Assembly: GCA_030522415.1 (NCBI GenBank)
Contig: CM060107.1
Location: 8,075,770 to 8,139,769 of the forward strand
Length of the DNA: 64,000 nucleotides
From: Channallabes apus
Taxonomy: Eukaryota; Chordata; Actinopteri; Siluriformes; Clariidae
Direction of reading: 5' to 3'
Positions 11,614 to 26,000 of the stretch are shown here, piece by piece (position 1 is the stretch's first letter; each line of letters starts with the position of its first letter). Made by a program: the position numbers and the translations under genes. Under the pieces are notes generated by a model. That model was not told the origin of the DNA. It ran no database searches and saw only the letters and a program-made list of their open reading frames with translations.

Positions 11614-11890
11614 GGAACCTCTGTAGTCCAACTAGGAACTGTAGAGGCCAATGGTGACCATATTATTTATTTGCATTTTTATGACCGTGGTAGGACCTCC
11701 GTTCATCATTCACACCTGCCTTTACACACTACGGGCATTTTGAAAAAAACATTAAGACTAATCTGCATGTCTTTGGACTGTGGGAGGAAACCGGAGAACC
11801 CGGAGGAAACCCACCAAGCACGGGGAGAACATGCAAACTCCATGCACACAGACCCTGAGACAGGAATCAAACCTGGAGCCTGGAGCTAGC
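11614..11890 (-). mobile_element. SINE family A with variant 3' module
   Basis: Minus-strand copy. The head and body (11740-11885) are standard: ggaggaaacccaccaagc and catgcaaactccatgcac. The usual tail is replaced by an unrelated ~100-bp module at 11614-11720 (words tgtagtccaactagg and gccaatggtga). The same module tails the copy at 12368-12662. Confidence 0.7.
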
Positions 11891-11991
11891 TTATATATTA
11901 GCTGTGAAAGTCAGGTCATACATCTTATCATGGATGTGAAATGGATAATGATGAATGCTAACTCATTTTAAATTGAGGTAAATATTAATAT

Positions 11992-12222
11992 TCAATTATT
12001 TGTCACATGTACCTTACAGCATAGTGAAAGGCATTTTCCCGCATATCCCATTGAGGAAGCTGGGGGTCAGAGCGCAGGGTCAGCCAGGATACAGCACCCC
12101 TGGAGCAGACAGGGTTAAGGGCCTCACTCATGGGCGGTAACTTGGCAGTGCTGGGGCTCAAACCCCCAACCTTCCAATCAGTAAGTCATAGCCTTAACCG
12201 TTTGAGCCACCTCTGCCCCAGC
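11992..12222 (+). repeat. Dispersed repeat B, uninterrupted copy
   Basis: Same family as 6655-7225 without the SINE: ttatttgtcacatgta, agcgcagggtcagcc, cccctggagcagac, and an end reading gccttaaccgtttgagccac. The ending resembles a tRNA-type B box plus D arm read on the other strand, so it may itself be SINE-like. Confidence 0.65.
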
Positions 12223-12367
12223 AAATTGCTGCTGGGATCGAACCTGTGACCTTGGCTTTATCAGCACCATAAATATCCATTATGGATGAATGAGAGTTTA
12301 CTGATTTTGAGATTAACTACTTAATTAGTTAATCATTAGTATCTGGGGGATCTTTGCTTGCTAATCC

Positions 12368-12662
12368 ATCTAGAGACATCTGTAGTCCAACTAGTGACTG
12401 TGGAAGCCAATGGTGATTACTATTGTATTTATTCCCATTTTATGACAACAATCTGACATGCGTTCACACTCTACAGGCAATTTGGGAATGCTAATTAGCC
12501 TAATATGCATATCTTTGGACTGTGGGGGGAAACCGGAGTATCTGGAAAAAAAAACCACTAAGCACGGGGATAACATGCAAACTCAATGCACATAGACCCA
12601 AGATGGGAATCGAACCTGGATCCTGGATTTGCACGGCTACAGCGCTAACCACTAAGCCGCCT
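12368..12662 (-). mobile_element. SINE family A with variant 3' module, second copy
   Basis: Minus-strand copy with gcaaactcaatgcac and a B-box-like GGTTCGATTCCC (reverse strand, about 12606-12617). It carries the same alternative tail module as 11614-11720, here at about 12368-12475. A poly-A interruption sits at about 12546-12554. Confidence 0.7.
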
Positions 12663-13605
12663 GCTAACCTCTTGCTAAACCAATAATCTTCAAGTTTATT
12701 CTGTTCACCTGCTATTGAGGAGATTCCTATTGACTGTACATGAGCGAATTCTAACATCAACTTCAAATCTCAAATCAAGTGATAAATGATGAACTAGTAT
12801 GGAGTTCTTACGTGTTGTAATTCAACAGTTCTGCATCTCCCTATACTGTACATATCTAGCTGAGCAAACTTCCTGCAGGTCAATCTCAAAGTTAAGTCTT
12901 TTTTTAAACGCGTATATTTAAGTGTATGTCTTCCAATGTGCGATCTAATCTTTTCTAAACACTCCACGCCTCATTTTTTCTTTTTTGTTGGGTAAATGCT
13001 TATAATGCTAGATAAATGATTCTAAGTGCAGTTAATGCATATTTCCTGACAGCTGAATGCTGTGTTCACTACAGTAGAGGAGAGATCACCTATTGTGCTC
13101 CTGACATCTTAAAACTGCAAGAAAGTACCTGGCTCTTTTTAATTAAATTCTCATTTGAATTCATTTTTAGAACAAATCCTTATGTAAATAGACAGACATC
13201 CATGCACAGTATATGCATGAGTATGCGTGCCTATCATTGGTGTATATATCTTAAATTTATCATCTACCCCAATGGTAGTAAATAAAATCTCCAGTGTGAA
13301 CAGTTGCCCAGAACTCTAACTGACAAGGCTGTAAGATATTGTTAAAACCTTCAGCGTTATAGTTAGCTAGCTAAGCACCTTATACTAGATTAAAAGAAAC
13401 AAATGGGTTTTTCTGATTACGTGCCCACCCTCAAAATGAAACATCTTGAATCTGGCATGGAAGCTTGAAAAAATCTCTGGAAGTTACTGTGTGATTGTTT
13501 TCGAACGTACAGAATAAAATGTTTTTCGATCGTCACCATTTTGAATCTCTGTTCTGCTGCCCCCTTGTGGAGAAGCTGTTTATGACAGAACAGACTCGCG
13601 GCACT
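12663..13605. other. Intergenic, nothing recognised
   Basis: No gene or element ends seen. Open frames here are short and without known motifs. Confidence 0.5.
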
Positions 13606-13945
13606 AGATGATGTACACCCTGGATGGGCTCCTGTACCAGTCTATAGCAGGGCTCAAGCACACATACACTGACTAACATTACGGGCAATTTGGAAACACC
13701 AGTTAGCCTAATCTGTGTCTTTGGACTGTGCGAGGAATCCAGAGTTCTATAATTCTATAAATATGCAAACAAAATCCATCACCAATCCAACATGCTCCAC
13801 CCCTTACAGACTGACAAAGACGGTGAAGCCTTAATTTGCATATCAGAACATAATTAGCTGTTTCACCTTCGCATAAAGGAGCTAAACACTCGAGGAGAGA
13901 CTTGAACCCTCAACCCTGGAGGTGCGATGCCACAGTGCTGCCTCA
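13606..13945 (-). mobile_element. SINE family A, badly degraded
   Basis: Recognisable minus-strand pieces at 13606-13740 (acgggcaatttggaaacacc, gtctttggactgtgcgagg) and at 13885-13945 (cttgaaccctcaaccctgga). About 140 bp of unrelated or diverged sequence separates them. Confidence 0.55.
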
Positions 13946-13989
13946 TTTATGGTTTATTATCATTGTTATGATTACTATTATTATTACAT

Positions 13990-14216
13990 GTACATCATCT
14001 ATACTCTGTGTAAGGTCAAAGGGGTCTGGAGTCTGCCCCAGGTATCCCGGGGTACTAGGCGGGGTGCAACCTACAGTAGATGGGGTGCCAACGCACCAAT
14101 CACACTTTCACACCCATACACTACGGGCAATTCGGGAACACCAATCATCCTGCACTGCATGCCTTTGGACTGTTGGAGGAAACGAACCAAGCACATGGAG
14201 AGCATGCAAACTCCTT
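13990..14216 (-). mobile_element. SINE family A, partial
   Basis: Minus-strand tail and body: catctatactctg, actacgggcaattcggg, cctttggactgttgg, gagcatgcaaactcc. The head with A and B boxes is missing. Confidence 0.6.
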
Positions 14217-14515
14217 TGATCAAACCTTATTATTATGATTATAGTGAATATTATAGTTGATGTGTGTAGTGCAGCAGGTGGTGCTGTGTTTCTTTCTGAA
14301 TACGTTATTTCTATGGCTGTAGGAAAGCAATGCTAATGTATGGCCGATATCCAAACAGACATAAAGGTCACTGGCATGATATGAGATGATATTAAGAGCA
14401 GTTTCATGACTGGACATCTTGAGAGAAACAAAAATAACAATTTTATTTTTTATTTTTTGTTTTAGAAAATAACCTTAAAGGATTATTTGCTTTCAAACCA
14501 TTGGCAAGGCTATTG

Positions 14516-14519
<4 letters not shown>
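14217..14519. other. Intergenic, nothing recognised
   Basis: AT-rich; no gene or repeat family recognised. Confidence 0.5.

Positions 14520-14589
<70 letters not shown>
14520..14589. repeat. (TA)n microsatellite
   Basis: About 35 uninterrupted TA dinucleotides. Confidence 0.95.
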
Positions 14590-14591
<2 letters not shown>

Positions 14592-15465
14592 TTTCCCTTT
14601 TGACAGTTTATGCATACCAGTGTTAACAAAGCACATGCAAATTATTCACTTTTTATTGATCAGGCAAAACCTGAAGACTTTCTCTCAACTTCCCCTTCAC
14701 TTCCAAATCACTTCTGTATATTACACAGCCAAAAAAACAAACAAACAAACAAACAAAAAAAAACTACATATACATATAATTTTTATGAAACCTCCCTCGA
14801 TTTAAAGAAATGGTTTTTAAATAAGAAAAAACAAAAACAAATGAAAAAAAAAAAAAAAGAATGGTGTAACACACATTAATTGACAACTAATGCACATGCT
14901 AGGATCGACAATAATATTTTGGCATGGCATTTCCTTTTATATAAATCAGCTTTTTATCTTCATATCTTTCTAAATATAATAGAAAAAGAAAATGGTCCTT
15001 AAAAGTAAGTCCCGATAGTCCGAATCTTTTTTTTTTCTCATTCAGTAGTGTGTGGCACTTGAGATTCCCCTCAACCTGAAGACATCTCCAGAGATAAAAC
15101 TTAATATTTTTTTCTCTCCCTGTAAAAAATAATCTCTCCCTCTGTATTGTAGCTGAAGCTCAAGTGTGCATCGTCTGGTGATAAGAAGATCAGGCCATAA
15201 AATTCAAGCCTGGGATTCGTGGAGTTGCTCGAAAAAAAGGGCAAAACAGCAGCCCGCTAATGTGGAGTGTACAGATAAACGAGTTTCTGAGGGGAAAAAA
15301 AATTCCATGCTTCATGCTTTTCATCCTTTATTAAGAGACTCATTGAGTTTTATCGCATTTCATCCCTTATTTACGCTTCCCGCTGGGGCAGACATCTCAT
15401 CATGGGAAAAAAAAAAAAACTGAGGAGAGTGGGGGAAAAAAAATCGATTTTGGTTAAGGAGCAGC
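14590..15465. other. 3' flank of KCNK9
   Basis: A- and T-run-rich DNA just beyond the KCNK9 3' end. Further minus-strand AATAAA-like words occur, so a longer 3' UTR is possible. No other gene. Confidence 0.5.
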
Positions 15466-15471
15466 TTTATT
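15466..15471 (-). promoter_or_regulatory. Candidate KCNK9 polyadenylation signal
   Basis: TTTATT on the plus strand, that is AATAAA on the minus strand, 88 bp beyond the stop codon. It is followed on the minus strand by A-rich rather than GT-rich DNA, so the real site could be further downstream. Confidence 0.4.
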
Positions 15472-15558
15472 GTGTGTGTTTTCAGAATAAATACCCTGGT
15501 TATTGAAAATCAGGAAGAGTGTGTGGGCGGGGTCCGATGCCCTGGGGAGATTTCCTGT

Positions 15559-17394
<1,836 letters not shown>

Positions 17395-17655
17395 CACTCA
17401 TTCTCATACGCTCATTCATTCTCTCTGTCCTGTACATGGTCATGGGAGCCGATCCCGGGGGTCTTGGGGCACGGATCGGTGCCAATCCGTAACACAGCAT
17501 ACTAGCTACAGGCAATGAGGAAACCAGAATACCCAGGGGAAACCTGCCAAGCACAGGGAGAACATGCAAAATTCCATGCACACAGACCTGGGTGGGAATC
17601 AAACCCTTGACCCTGGAGGTGGCCAGCCACAGTGATAACCATTACACCACCATGC
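17395..17655 (-). mobile_element. SINE family A, diverged
   Basis: Minus-strand copy: ggatcggtgccaatccgt, gccaagcacagggagaaca, acacagacctgggtgggaat, ccctggaggtggccag, and ataaccattacaccacca, which is the A-box end on the minus strand. Confidence 0.65.
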
Positions 17656-17837
17656 CACATAACATACACTTTTTTACCACAAATGGACAAGAAACCATAC
17701 ATATTAACTTCACTGTCCTTAATTAAAAAACTGGCAACAATAAAGAAAATTGAGAAAAACAAATTACAAAAGGAAAATATTTGGTTTAATAGTCTTGGTA
17801 AAATATATTTCAATGAGTGCACTGAGGGTTAAAATCT

Positions 17838-18056
17838 GTTGTTGTTAGTCTTTCGGCTGCTCCCGTCGAGGGGTTGCCAAACTGGACCATCCGATCCGCA
17901 CAACAACTTGGCACAGGTTCCTGATGCAACCCTCGCATTTTATCTGGGCTTGGGACCGGCTCTGCATCCACTGGCAGAGGTTTGGGCATTTTGTGGGAAT
18001 TAAACCTGGGCCTTCCGCATGGCAGGCGAGAAACCTACCACTGAGCCACCAATGCC
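17838..18056 (-). mobile_element. tRNA-Gly-derived SINE, second copy
   Basis: On the minus strand it starts GGCATTGGTGGCTCAGTGG (A box at about 18038-18048), then ctcgcctgccatgcggaagg and the degraded B box GGTTTAATTCCC (about 17995-18006). It ends with the gctgtggc-like tail (here cggctgctcccg on the plus strand) and ttgttgttag. The head is closer to tRNA-Gly(GCC) than the 214-446 copy at the A box. Confidence 0.8.
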
Positions 18057-18150
18057 AAATGATTAAAATCTGTAATTTCGTGGGGAAATACAGAAGAATT
18101 TGATTTGAATGCTTTTCCTAAATAAAAACAAACAAAACATGGTATCTTCA

Positions 18151-18318
18151 TTTGCATTTTAGGCATTTGGCAGACACTCTTTTCTAGAGCGACTCACATT
18201 TTTATCTCATTACACATCTGAGCAGTTGAGGGTTAAGGGCCTTGCTCAAGGGCCCAACAGTGGCAACTTGGTGATTATGGGGTTTGAACCTGGGATCTTG
18301 CGAACCATAGACCAATAA
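18151..18318 (+). repeat. Dispersed repeat C
   Basis: tttgcattttaggcatttgg, agagcgactcaca, a shared core taagggccttgctcaaggg also present in repeat B, and gggtttgaacctgggatctt with a B-box-like look. A fish-type dispersed repeat, probably tRNA-related. Non-coding. Confidence 0.6.
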
Positions 18319-18430
18319 TTTGAATTTCCATTATTTCCTATCGGAACATTTGCTTTGGTTTACGAGTGTTTTGGAATACGAGCCCGCTTGCGGGATGAAT
18401 TATGCCCGTAATCCAAGGATACACTGTAGT

Positions 18431-18635
18431 TTTATTTGTATAACGCTTTTAACAGCGGTCATTGTCACAAAGCAGCTTCACAGAATCAGAAGAAAATTAG
18501 GGAAATGTGCATGAAATGTGTGAGACGAATGTCTACAAATCAAAAAGATCAGATGAGCAAGTTGATGGTGTTGAAGGGAAAAACTCCCCAAGATGGCAAT
18601 AGGAAGAAACCTTGGGAGGATCCAGACTCTACAGG
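18431..18635 (+). repeat. Dispersed repeat E
   Basis: tttatttgtataacgctttt, cattgtcacaaagcagctt, then gggaaaaactcccc and aggaagaaaccttgggagga. I know this pattern as a very common interspersed repeat in fish. The 113-codon open frame inside it has no recognisable domain. A fragment recurs at 21437-21505. Confidence 0.6.
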
Positions 18636-18639
18636 TGAG

Positions 18640-21169
18640 ATCAGATCAGATTCAGGAGATAACACCATCACAAAGTTGATCATCTCTCTAAAACAGCATA
18701 TACACATACAGCAATTGTTTTACACAACACATATATACTATATGTATTTAGTAAAAAAAAAATGTTTTATCCATTAATAGGTAGATTCTATGTGCTGTAA
18801 AAACGGATGGATTTTTTAGTGTTGAATCTGCAATGCGCCGGATTGGAATCCGAGTCATTTTCCTTCTCCGTGATCTTAACAAGGCTCTGCTTTATGTGCA
18901 TCATCGTTTATTTTCTTGCGTCCAGAAGAGGATTGGCCTTTTTATTCAAAAGACTGACCAAGCAGGGAAAAAAAACAAGATTAACCTTATCGCACCTCAG
19001 CCAGTGTGTATTGACTAAGCAGTGCAACACACACACACACACACACACACCATTTATTTATTTATTTTTTTTCAAAAAATGAGCCGAGTCGTTAATCTTG
19101 GTGTGGGTTCAAGAGATCAGGAGTGGGTGTGTTCGATTAGTCAGACGTCTCCCCTGTTCCCTAACTGGCTCTTGTCTAAGGGGGAGGAAGATGAAGAAGA
19201 AGAAGAAGAAGAAGGAGAAGATGGAGGGAGGGAACGAGGGAGTGGGCGTTATTGGTTCAGAAAAGGCAGGAAGTCTAGCTGGGCCAGTAAAGCTTTTAGT
19301 TTAATGAGCCTTTATGTGGAGGCAAAGAGCTAAAAGTTGCTGAGTCACTGGGAACCTAGCATGCGTGCTGAGCTGATGGATGAGATATTAAGGCCGAGGC
19401 GTGGAAATACACCGGCTCTGATTCTTCAAAAGCCCCAGTCTGGCCTCCATACTCCTTTTCCTTTTACGATGATACATGGTGTTTTTTTTTTTTACAAGCT
19501 ACGCTAACCTGAGGAGCTTTTACACGTTGGCTGTAACTCAAGATACGATGGATTTGAAGCTACCTGATGAGCGCCATCGCCAAGCCATTGTGTCATTGTG
19601 TACGCCACTTAATCCTCGAGCAGTTAGCTAATGTACAGCCATTCGCTCCGGCCAAAAGTGTCAGCAAAATCACCGTAATGGTTTAGAACCAAAATGAATA
19701 AATAAATAAACATACGGTATGATTATCCGTCCCTGACAGCAAAGGCATTTAATGGATTAAATCGAGTTATGACAAAATGCAAATCGATAGAGAAGAGAAA
19801 TCAACAAATGCAGAACGCTCTCGATGGTTAAAGTAAGGAATAAAAACACTTATAGGAAAATAATCGCATCTTTTATTCCCACCTGAAGCATGTGATGACG
19901 TAACAAATTACTTTTTCTCATTTTGCATCCTGAGAATAATCGCTTTTCGGTCTTATCAACAGCGGCGCCGAGTCAATCCGAGCACCAGGCCGAAGCTCGA
20001 TAAATCAAACAGCTTACAATCCCTCCAGTTAAGGAGATCTGCCAACGCGAGTTCACTCCGGAGAGGTTTAATTACTCCGGGTTGCCTGGAAATGCTTTAT
20101 TAATTACTGCGCTTATAACGTAAGGAGGAGGAATGAAGAAAGTAGGTCTTAATGCCCGAAGAGCATTTAACAGAATGTTTCATTATTCTTAAGTTATTAG
20201 AAGGTCTCAACGCCGTATAAGATGATACACTTGAGCAAAATGAAGAAATTAGGGCTGTGAAGGACAAGAGGTGATGCTGGGCATCGTTACAGCCCCGCGG
20301 TGACGCAATGGCAGCCTGGAGCATGCTCGTTAACATTCAATCACAAACTGAGAAAGCTACAGGGAGTGATGTCACAATTCAATCAAAAGCAAAGTTTACA
20401 CACACACACACATACAGTATGATGTCAGAGCTGTACAAGACGTAGCTTGTGAATAACACAGACGGCACCGGGGTGACAGAGATAAAGTTCAGTATGGAGG
20501 TAGCTACATGTTTTTTTTTTTTTCTGGAAATGAATAAATAAATGAATGAATGAATATACTGTATAAATAAATAAACTGCTGTGATGGTAAAGTTATCGCT
20601 CAGACAGCCGGCTCGCAGACGGACCGACGCGGCTTCCTCGTGCCCGCTCGTGCATTTCGATGCCCTTAGATCTCATCGGCATTATCTTTACCCAGTGACT
20701 CAGCACGTCGAGAGAGAGAGAGAGAGAGAGAGAGAGACGCGCAACCCTCCTCTACATGTAAATAAACCCCCGCCACCGCCGGCAGGTTTTAATCTTGTTT
20801 GGCAGCATGCTTATGCGGCCTGCTTCGGTACGCTCTCAAAAAGAGAGATAAAAACGACTTGAGCAGCTGCGGAAAATCAAAATCACGAAATCACCCCGAT
20901 GATACTTTAACCCGGCTAACATCGTCCTCTATTCTGACTACTCGAGAGATGTTGATTAGTTTTTTATGTTCCTGAGTCAAATATAATCCTCTTTCAGCTA
21001 TTTATTTACAGCAATTAAGGGAGTAACACCATGAACGCCAAAGCTGAACTTGCTTATTTTTCTCTGTCTTTAAAAGAGACGGAGGGCGCCGTAGCCTCGC
21101 CAGGACATTTAATACAAGCTGGTCCAAAGTGGTTATTCTGATTCATACACACATACAGTATTACACTAC
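18640..21169 (-). other. Repeat-poor part of KCNK9 intron 1
   Basis: Mostly unique sequence. Holds (AC)n at 19027-19050, a GAAGAA-rich stretch at about 19185-19230 and (GA)n at 20710-20737. No exon or element ends seen. With 21640-23010 it forms the most repeat-poor region of the intron and so is the best place to look for conserved regulatory DNA. Confidence 0.5.
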
Positions 21170-21602
21170 ACTGCTTTTCTACTGAGCACACAGGCTAAAA
21201 CATCCTTAAAGAATCTTTAAAGAAGGTCTTTCATGATTTCCCCTCTGTTTCACTTCTTGACCGAACGCACAGTTTTAGTGTCTATGTAAATGAGCTCCTG
21301 CTGATGCACGCCCCCTGAACAGTACAGCAGGGCTGATAATCAAGCCGGGGGGGGGGGGTATCTCCTTATATGAGGTCACATTAGCAGGGAAATCTAATCT
21401 GCTCGTTTCAAACTCTGCCCATACGAACACTTCTGTTCAATTCAGTTTTATTTCTTTTGCGCTTTTACCGATGGTCATTTTCGCCAAAAGGAGCTTCACA
21501 GTAATACACAGATAGATTTTTGTTTTTGTTTGCACACAGCCGAGACCCATCTGAATGTTGACTAAAAAGTCAATTTTGCATAATACGTGCCCTTTAAATG
21601 GT
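21170..21602. repeat. Dispersed repeat D with a repeat E piece
   Basis: Parts ctctgtttcacttcttgacc, atatgaggtcacatta and gggaaatctaatctg match a segment at the right end of the window (63733-63960). A fragment of repeat E lies inside at 21437-21505, and a G run at about 21346-21357. The end gcataatacgtgccctttaa is typical of this repeat class. Confidence 0.55.
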
Positions 21603-23010
21603 CTCTGGTGCTGGAGCTTTTTCTGTTGCCCTCATGGGTAAAAATACACTGGGCCAAGACCCTGGAGTTTTAGGGGCCACATCATGGGGCCACACTGACC
21701 AATCCGGAGTCTGGAGACTGTTGATCCAACCACCCCTCCCACACACACACAATGTCTTGGAACATTATTTATCATGATAAATAATTAACACATATATAAA
21801 CATACGAGCAAAGCTCTGCTTGTTTTTCAAAAACATAAAAAAACTTTTTCGTTCATTTTCGTACAATATTCTTGAATCTGCATTATGCCTGTTTTACCCT
21901 TTATAACCTAATGATTCTCTACTTCCTCCTTTCTTTCTTTTGCCAGAAGCCTCTAGTATTGATTGAAAATACAACATTTTTTATCTGTGTGTGTGTGTCT
22001 TTATGTGTGTGCGGGGGTCAGAAGAACTCTAAGCACTTGATGGAAAAAGAAAATTCTCCCTTGTTTGCCAGTCGCAAAACCAATCTGTGGTGTGCTAAAA
22101 ATAGCTGGCGTAAACGGCTGGTGGAGTGGGCGCGCGCTGGTGGCGACCGCTGTGAGATCAATGCTCATGAGCCCAAATGAACAGCAGAAAGCTGGTTAAG
22201 TTCACGCAAGTTGCACAGCCCGGGCAAGAGGGGAGTAATGTATGCGCGCGGCTGTTCATCTTACTTCAGCCGTGGGCGTCCGGGTGGGCGAGGGATGGCA
22301 AATGATTTGAATATGGCACTGATGGATGTTTAGCGTGCATCGTTTTAGATCAGAGCATTCCCTTCTCCCTCAGGTATAACATTGTGCCTTTTATTACACA
22401 TGATCTATCTACACATGAACAATCCATTTATTTTAGAACATGAATGATCCAGATTTGACTTTAGTTTAAAATTATTCATGCACAAAAGCCGCACGTATTA
22501 AGACAAAGCACAGAAATCCAAAGTACATATGAATATTGGCACGGCAAAGCTGCAGTGTGAAGTAAAACACTTGTCATTAAAGTCTCAACATGCAGAGCAC
22601 AGACTATCCAGACGTCTGCTATCCAGGGCGATCTGAAATGGAGCGTCGGCCGGCCGGTGCAGGTGATATTAAGCGTGGAAATTGAGGCTAAGAAAAGGTC
22701 AAACTGTTAAAGTGTCTCTGCAGGGCTGCAGTTTGAGGGATGGGATCTAAAGCAGGTCTCCAGACTTTTATACGCTGAAAATATAAACTTAAAGAAGTCG
22801 TCAAGGGTTCAAGCATACCATATTCACAATGACTTCACATCTACTTTTATTATGTAGCAGACGGAGGTCCGGGAATAAAAAAACTCAAGTTCTGTATGAT
22901 ATCTACGACCTGGGGTATAACAGATGCATATAAAGATTGAATACGATCTGGTTTAGAGCAGGCTGCCTTTACCGTGCTCGGGCCCTGCCTCCTCAGCCTC
23001 ATTTACTATG
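21603..23010 (-). other. KCNK9 intron 1, mostly unique
   Basis: No gene or element recognised. GC content is higher around 22080-22300. It runs directly into the minisatellite at 23011. Confidence 0.5.
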
Positions 23011-26000
23011 CCTGACAGGTACATAGGCCACACCCCTTCTTTAATAAGACCTACAGGTACATAGGCCACACCCCTTATTTAATAAGACCTATAGGTACAT
23101 AGGCCACACCCCTTATTTAATAAGACCTACAGGTACATAGGCCACACCCCTTATTTAATAAGACCTACAGGTACATAGGCCACACCCCTTATTTAATAAG
23201 ACCTACAGGTACATAGGCCACACCCCTTCTTTAATAAGACCTACAGGTACATAGGCCACACCTCTTATTTAATAAGACCTACAGGTACATAGGCCACACC
23301 CCTTCTTTAATAAGACCTACAGGTACATAGGACACACCCCTTATTTAATAAAATGAACAGGTACATAAGCCACACCCCATCTTTAAAAGGACCTACAGTT
23401 ACATAGGTCACACCCCTTCTTTAATAAGATGAACAGGTGTCACACCTTTTCTTTAATAAAATCTAAATTACATAGGCCATACCCCACCTTTAATAAAATG
23501 ACCAGGTACATATGCCACACCCCTTCTTTAATAAAATGAACAGGTACATACTGTAGGCCACACCCCATCTTAAATAAAACAACCAGGTACATATGCCACA
23601 CCCTTTCCTTAATAAAAATGAACAGGTACATATGCCACACTCCTTCTTTAATAAAAATCAACAGGTACATATGCCACACCCCTTCTTTAATCAAAGGAAC
23701 AGGCACATAAGCCACACCCCCTCTTTCATAAGACCTTTAATTACAGATGCATAGGCCACGCCTCTTCTTTAATAAGACTAACAGGTACACCTCCTTTACT
23801 ATAACTTACAGGTACATAGGCCACACCCCTTCTTTAATAAGACCTACAGGTACATAGGCCACACCCCTTATTTAATAAGACCTACAGGTACATAGGCCAC
23901 ACCCCTTCTTTAATAAGACCTACAGGTACATAGGCCACACCCCTTATTTAATAAGACCTACAGGTACATAGGCCACACCCCTTCTTTAATAAGACCTACA
24001 GGTACATAGGACACACCCCTTATTTAATAAAATGAACAGGTACATAAGCCACACCCCATCTTTAAAAGGACCTACAGTTACATAGGTCACACCCCTTCTT
24101 TAATAAGATGAACAGGTGTCACACCTTTTCTTTAATAAAATCTAAATTACATAGGCCATACCCCACCTTTAATAAAATGACCAGGTACATATGCCACACC
24201 CTTTCCGTAATAAAAATCAATAGGTACATATACCACACCCCTTCTTTAATAAAATGAACAGGTACATAGGCCACACCCCATCTTAAATAAAACAACCAGG
24301 TACATATGCCACACCCTTTCCTTAATAAAAATGAACAGGTACATATGCCACACCCCTTCTTTAATCAAATGAACAGGCACATAAGCCACACCCCTTCTTT
24401 AATAAGATGAACAGGTACATATGCCACACCCCCTCTTTCATAAGACCTTTAATTACAGATGCATAGGCCACGCCTCTTCTTTAATAAGACTAACAGGTAC
24501 ACCTCCTTTACTATAACTTACAGGTACATAGGCCACAGCCCTTCTTTAATAAGACCTACATGTACATAGGCCACACCCCTTCTTTAATAAGACCTACAGG
24601 TACATAGGACACACCCCTTCTTTCATTAAAGGAACAGATACATAGGCCACACCCCATCTTTAATAGGACCCACAGTTACATAGGTCACGCCCCTTCTTTA
24701 ATAAGAGGAACAGGTGCCACGCCTTTTCTTTAATAAAATCTAAATTACATAGGCCATACCCCACCTTTAATAAAATGACCAGGTACATATGCCACACCCC
24801 TTCTTTAATAAAATGAACAGGTACATAAGCCACACCCCTTCTTTAATAAAACAACCACGTACATATGCCACACCCTTTCCGTAATAAAAATCAACAGGTA
24901 CATATGCCACACTCCTTCTTTAATAAAAATCAACAGGTACATATGCCACACCCCTTCTTTAATCAAAGGAACAGGCACATAAGCCACACCCCCTCTTTCA
25001 TAAGACCTTTAATTACAGATGCATAGGCCACGCCTCTTCTTTAATAAGACTAACAGGTACACCTCCTTTACTATAACTTACAGGTACATAGGCCACACCC
25101 CTTCTTTAATAAGACCTACAGGTACATAGGCCACACCCCTTCTTTAATAAGACCTACAGGTACATAGGCCACACACCTTATTTAATAAGACCTACAGGTA
25201 CATAGGCCACACCCCTTCTTTAATAAGACCTACAGGTACATAGGACACACCCCTTATTTAATAAAATGAACAGGTACATAAGCCACACCCCATCTTTAAA
25301 AGGACCTACAGTTACATAGGTCACACCCCTTCTTTAATAAGATGAACAGGTGTCACACCTTTTCTTTAATAAAATCTAAATTACATAGGCCATACCCCAC
25401 CTTTAATAAAATGACCAGGTACATATGCCACACCCTTTCCGTAATAAAAATCAATAGGTACATATACCACACCCCTTCTTTAATAAAATGAACAGGTACA
25501 TAGGCCACACCCCATCTTAAATAAAACAACCAGGTACATATGCCACACCCTTTCCTTAATAAAAATGAACAGGTACATATGCCACACCCCTTCTTTAATC
25601 AAATGAACAGGCACATAAGCCACACCCCTTCTTTAATAAGATGAACAGGTACATATGCCACACCCCCTCTTTCATAAGACCTTTAATTACAGATGCATAG
25701 GCCACGCCTCTTCTTTAATAAGACTAACAGGTACACCTCCTTTACTATAACTTACAGGTACATAGGCCACAGCCCTTCTTTAATAAGACCTACATGTACA
25801 TAGGCCACACCCCTTCTTTAATAAGACCTACAGGTACATAGGACACACCCCTTCTTTCATTAAAGGAACAGATACATAGGCCACACCCCATCTTTAATAG
25901 GACCCACAGTTACATAGGTCACGCCCCTTCTTTAATAAGAGGAACAGGTGCCACACCTTTTCTTTAATAAAATCTAAATTACATAGGCCATACCCCACCT

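Noticed and set aside
18436..18777. 113-codon frame
   Set aside because: Lies in dispersed repeat E and has no domain.
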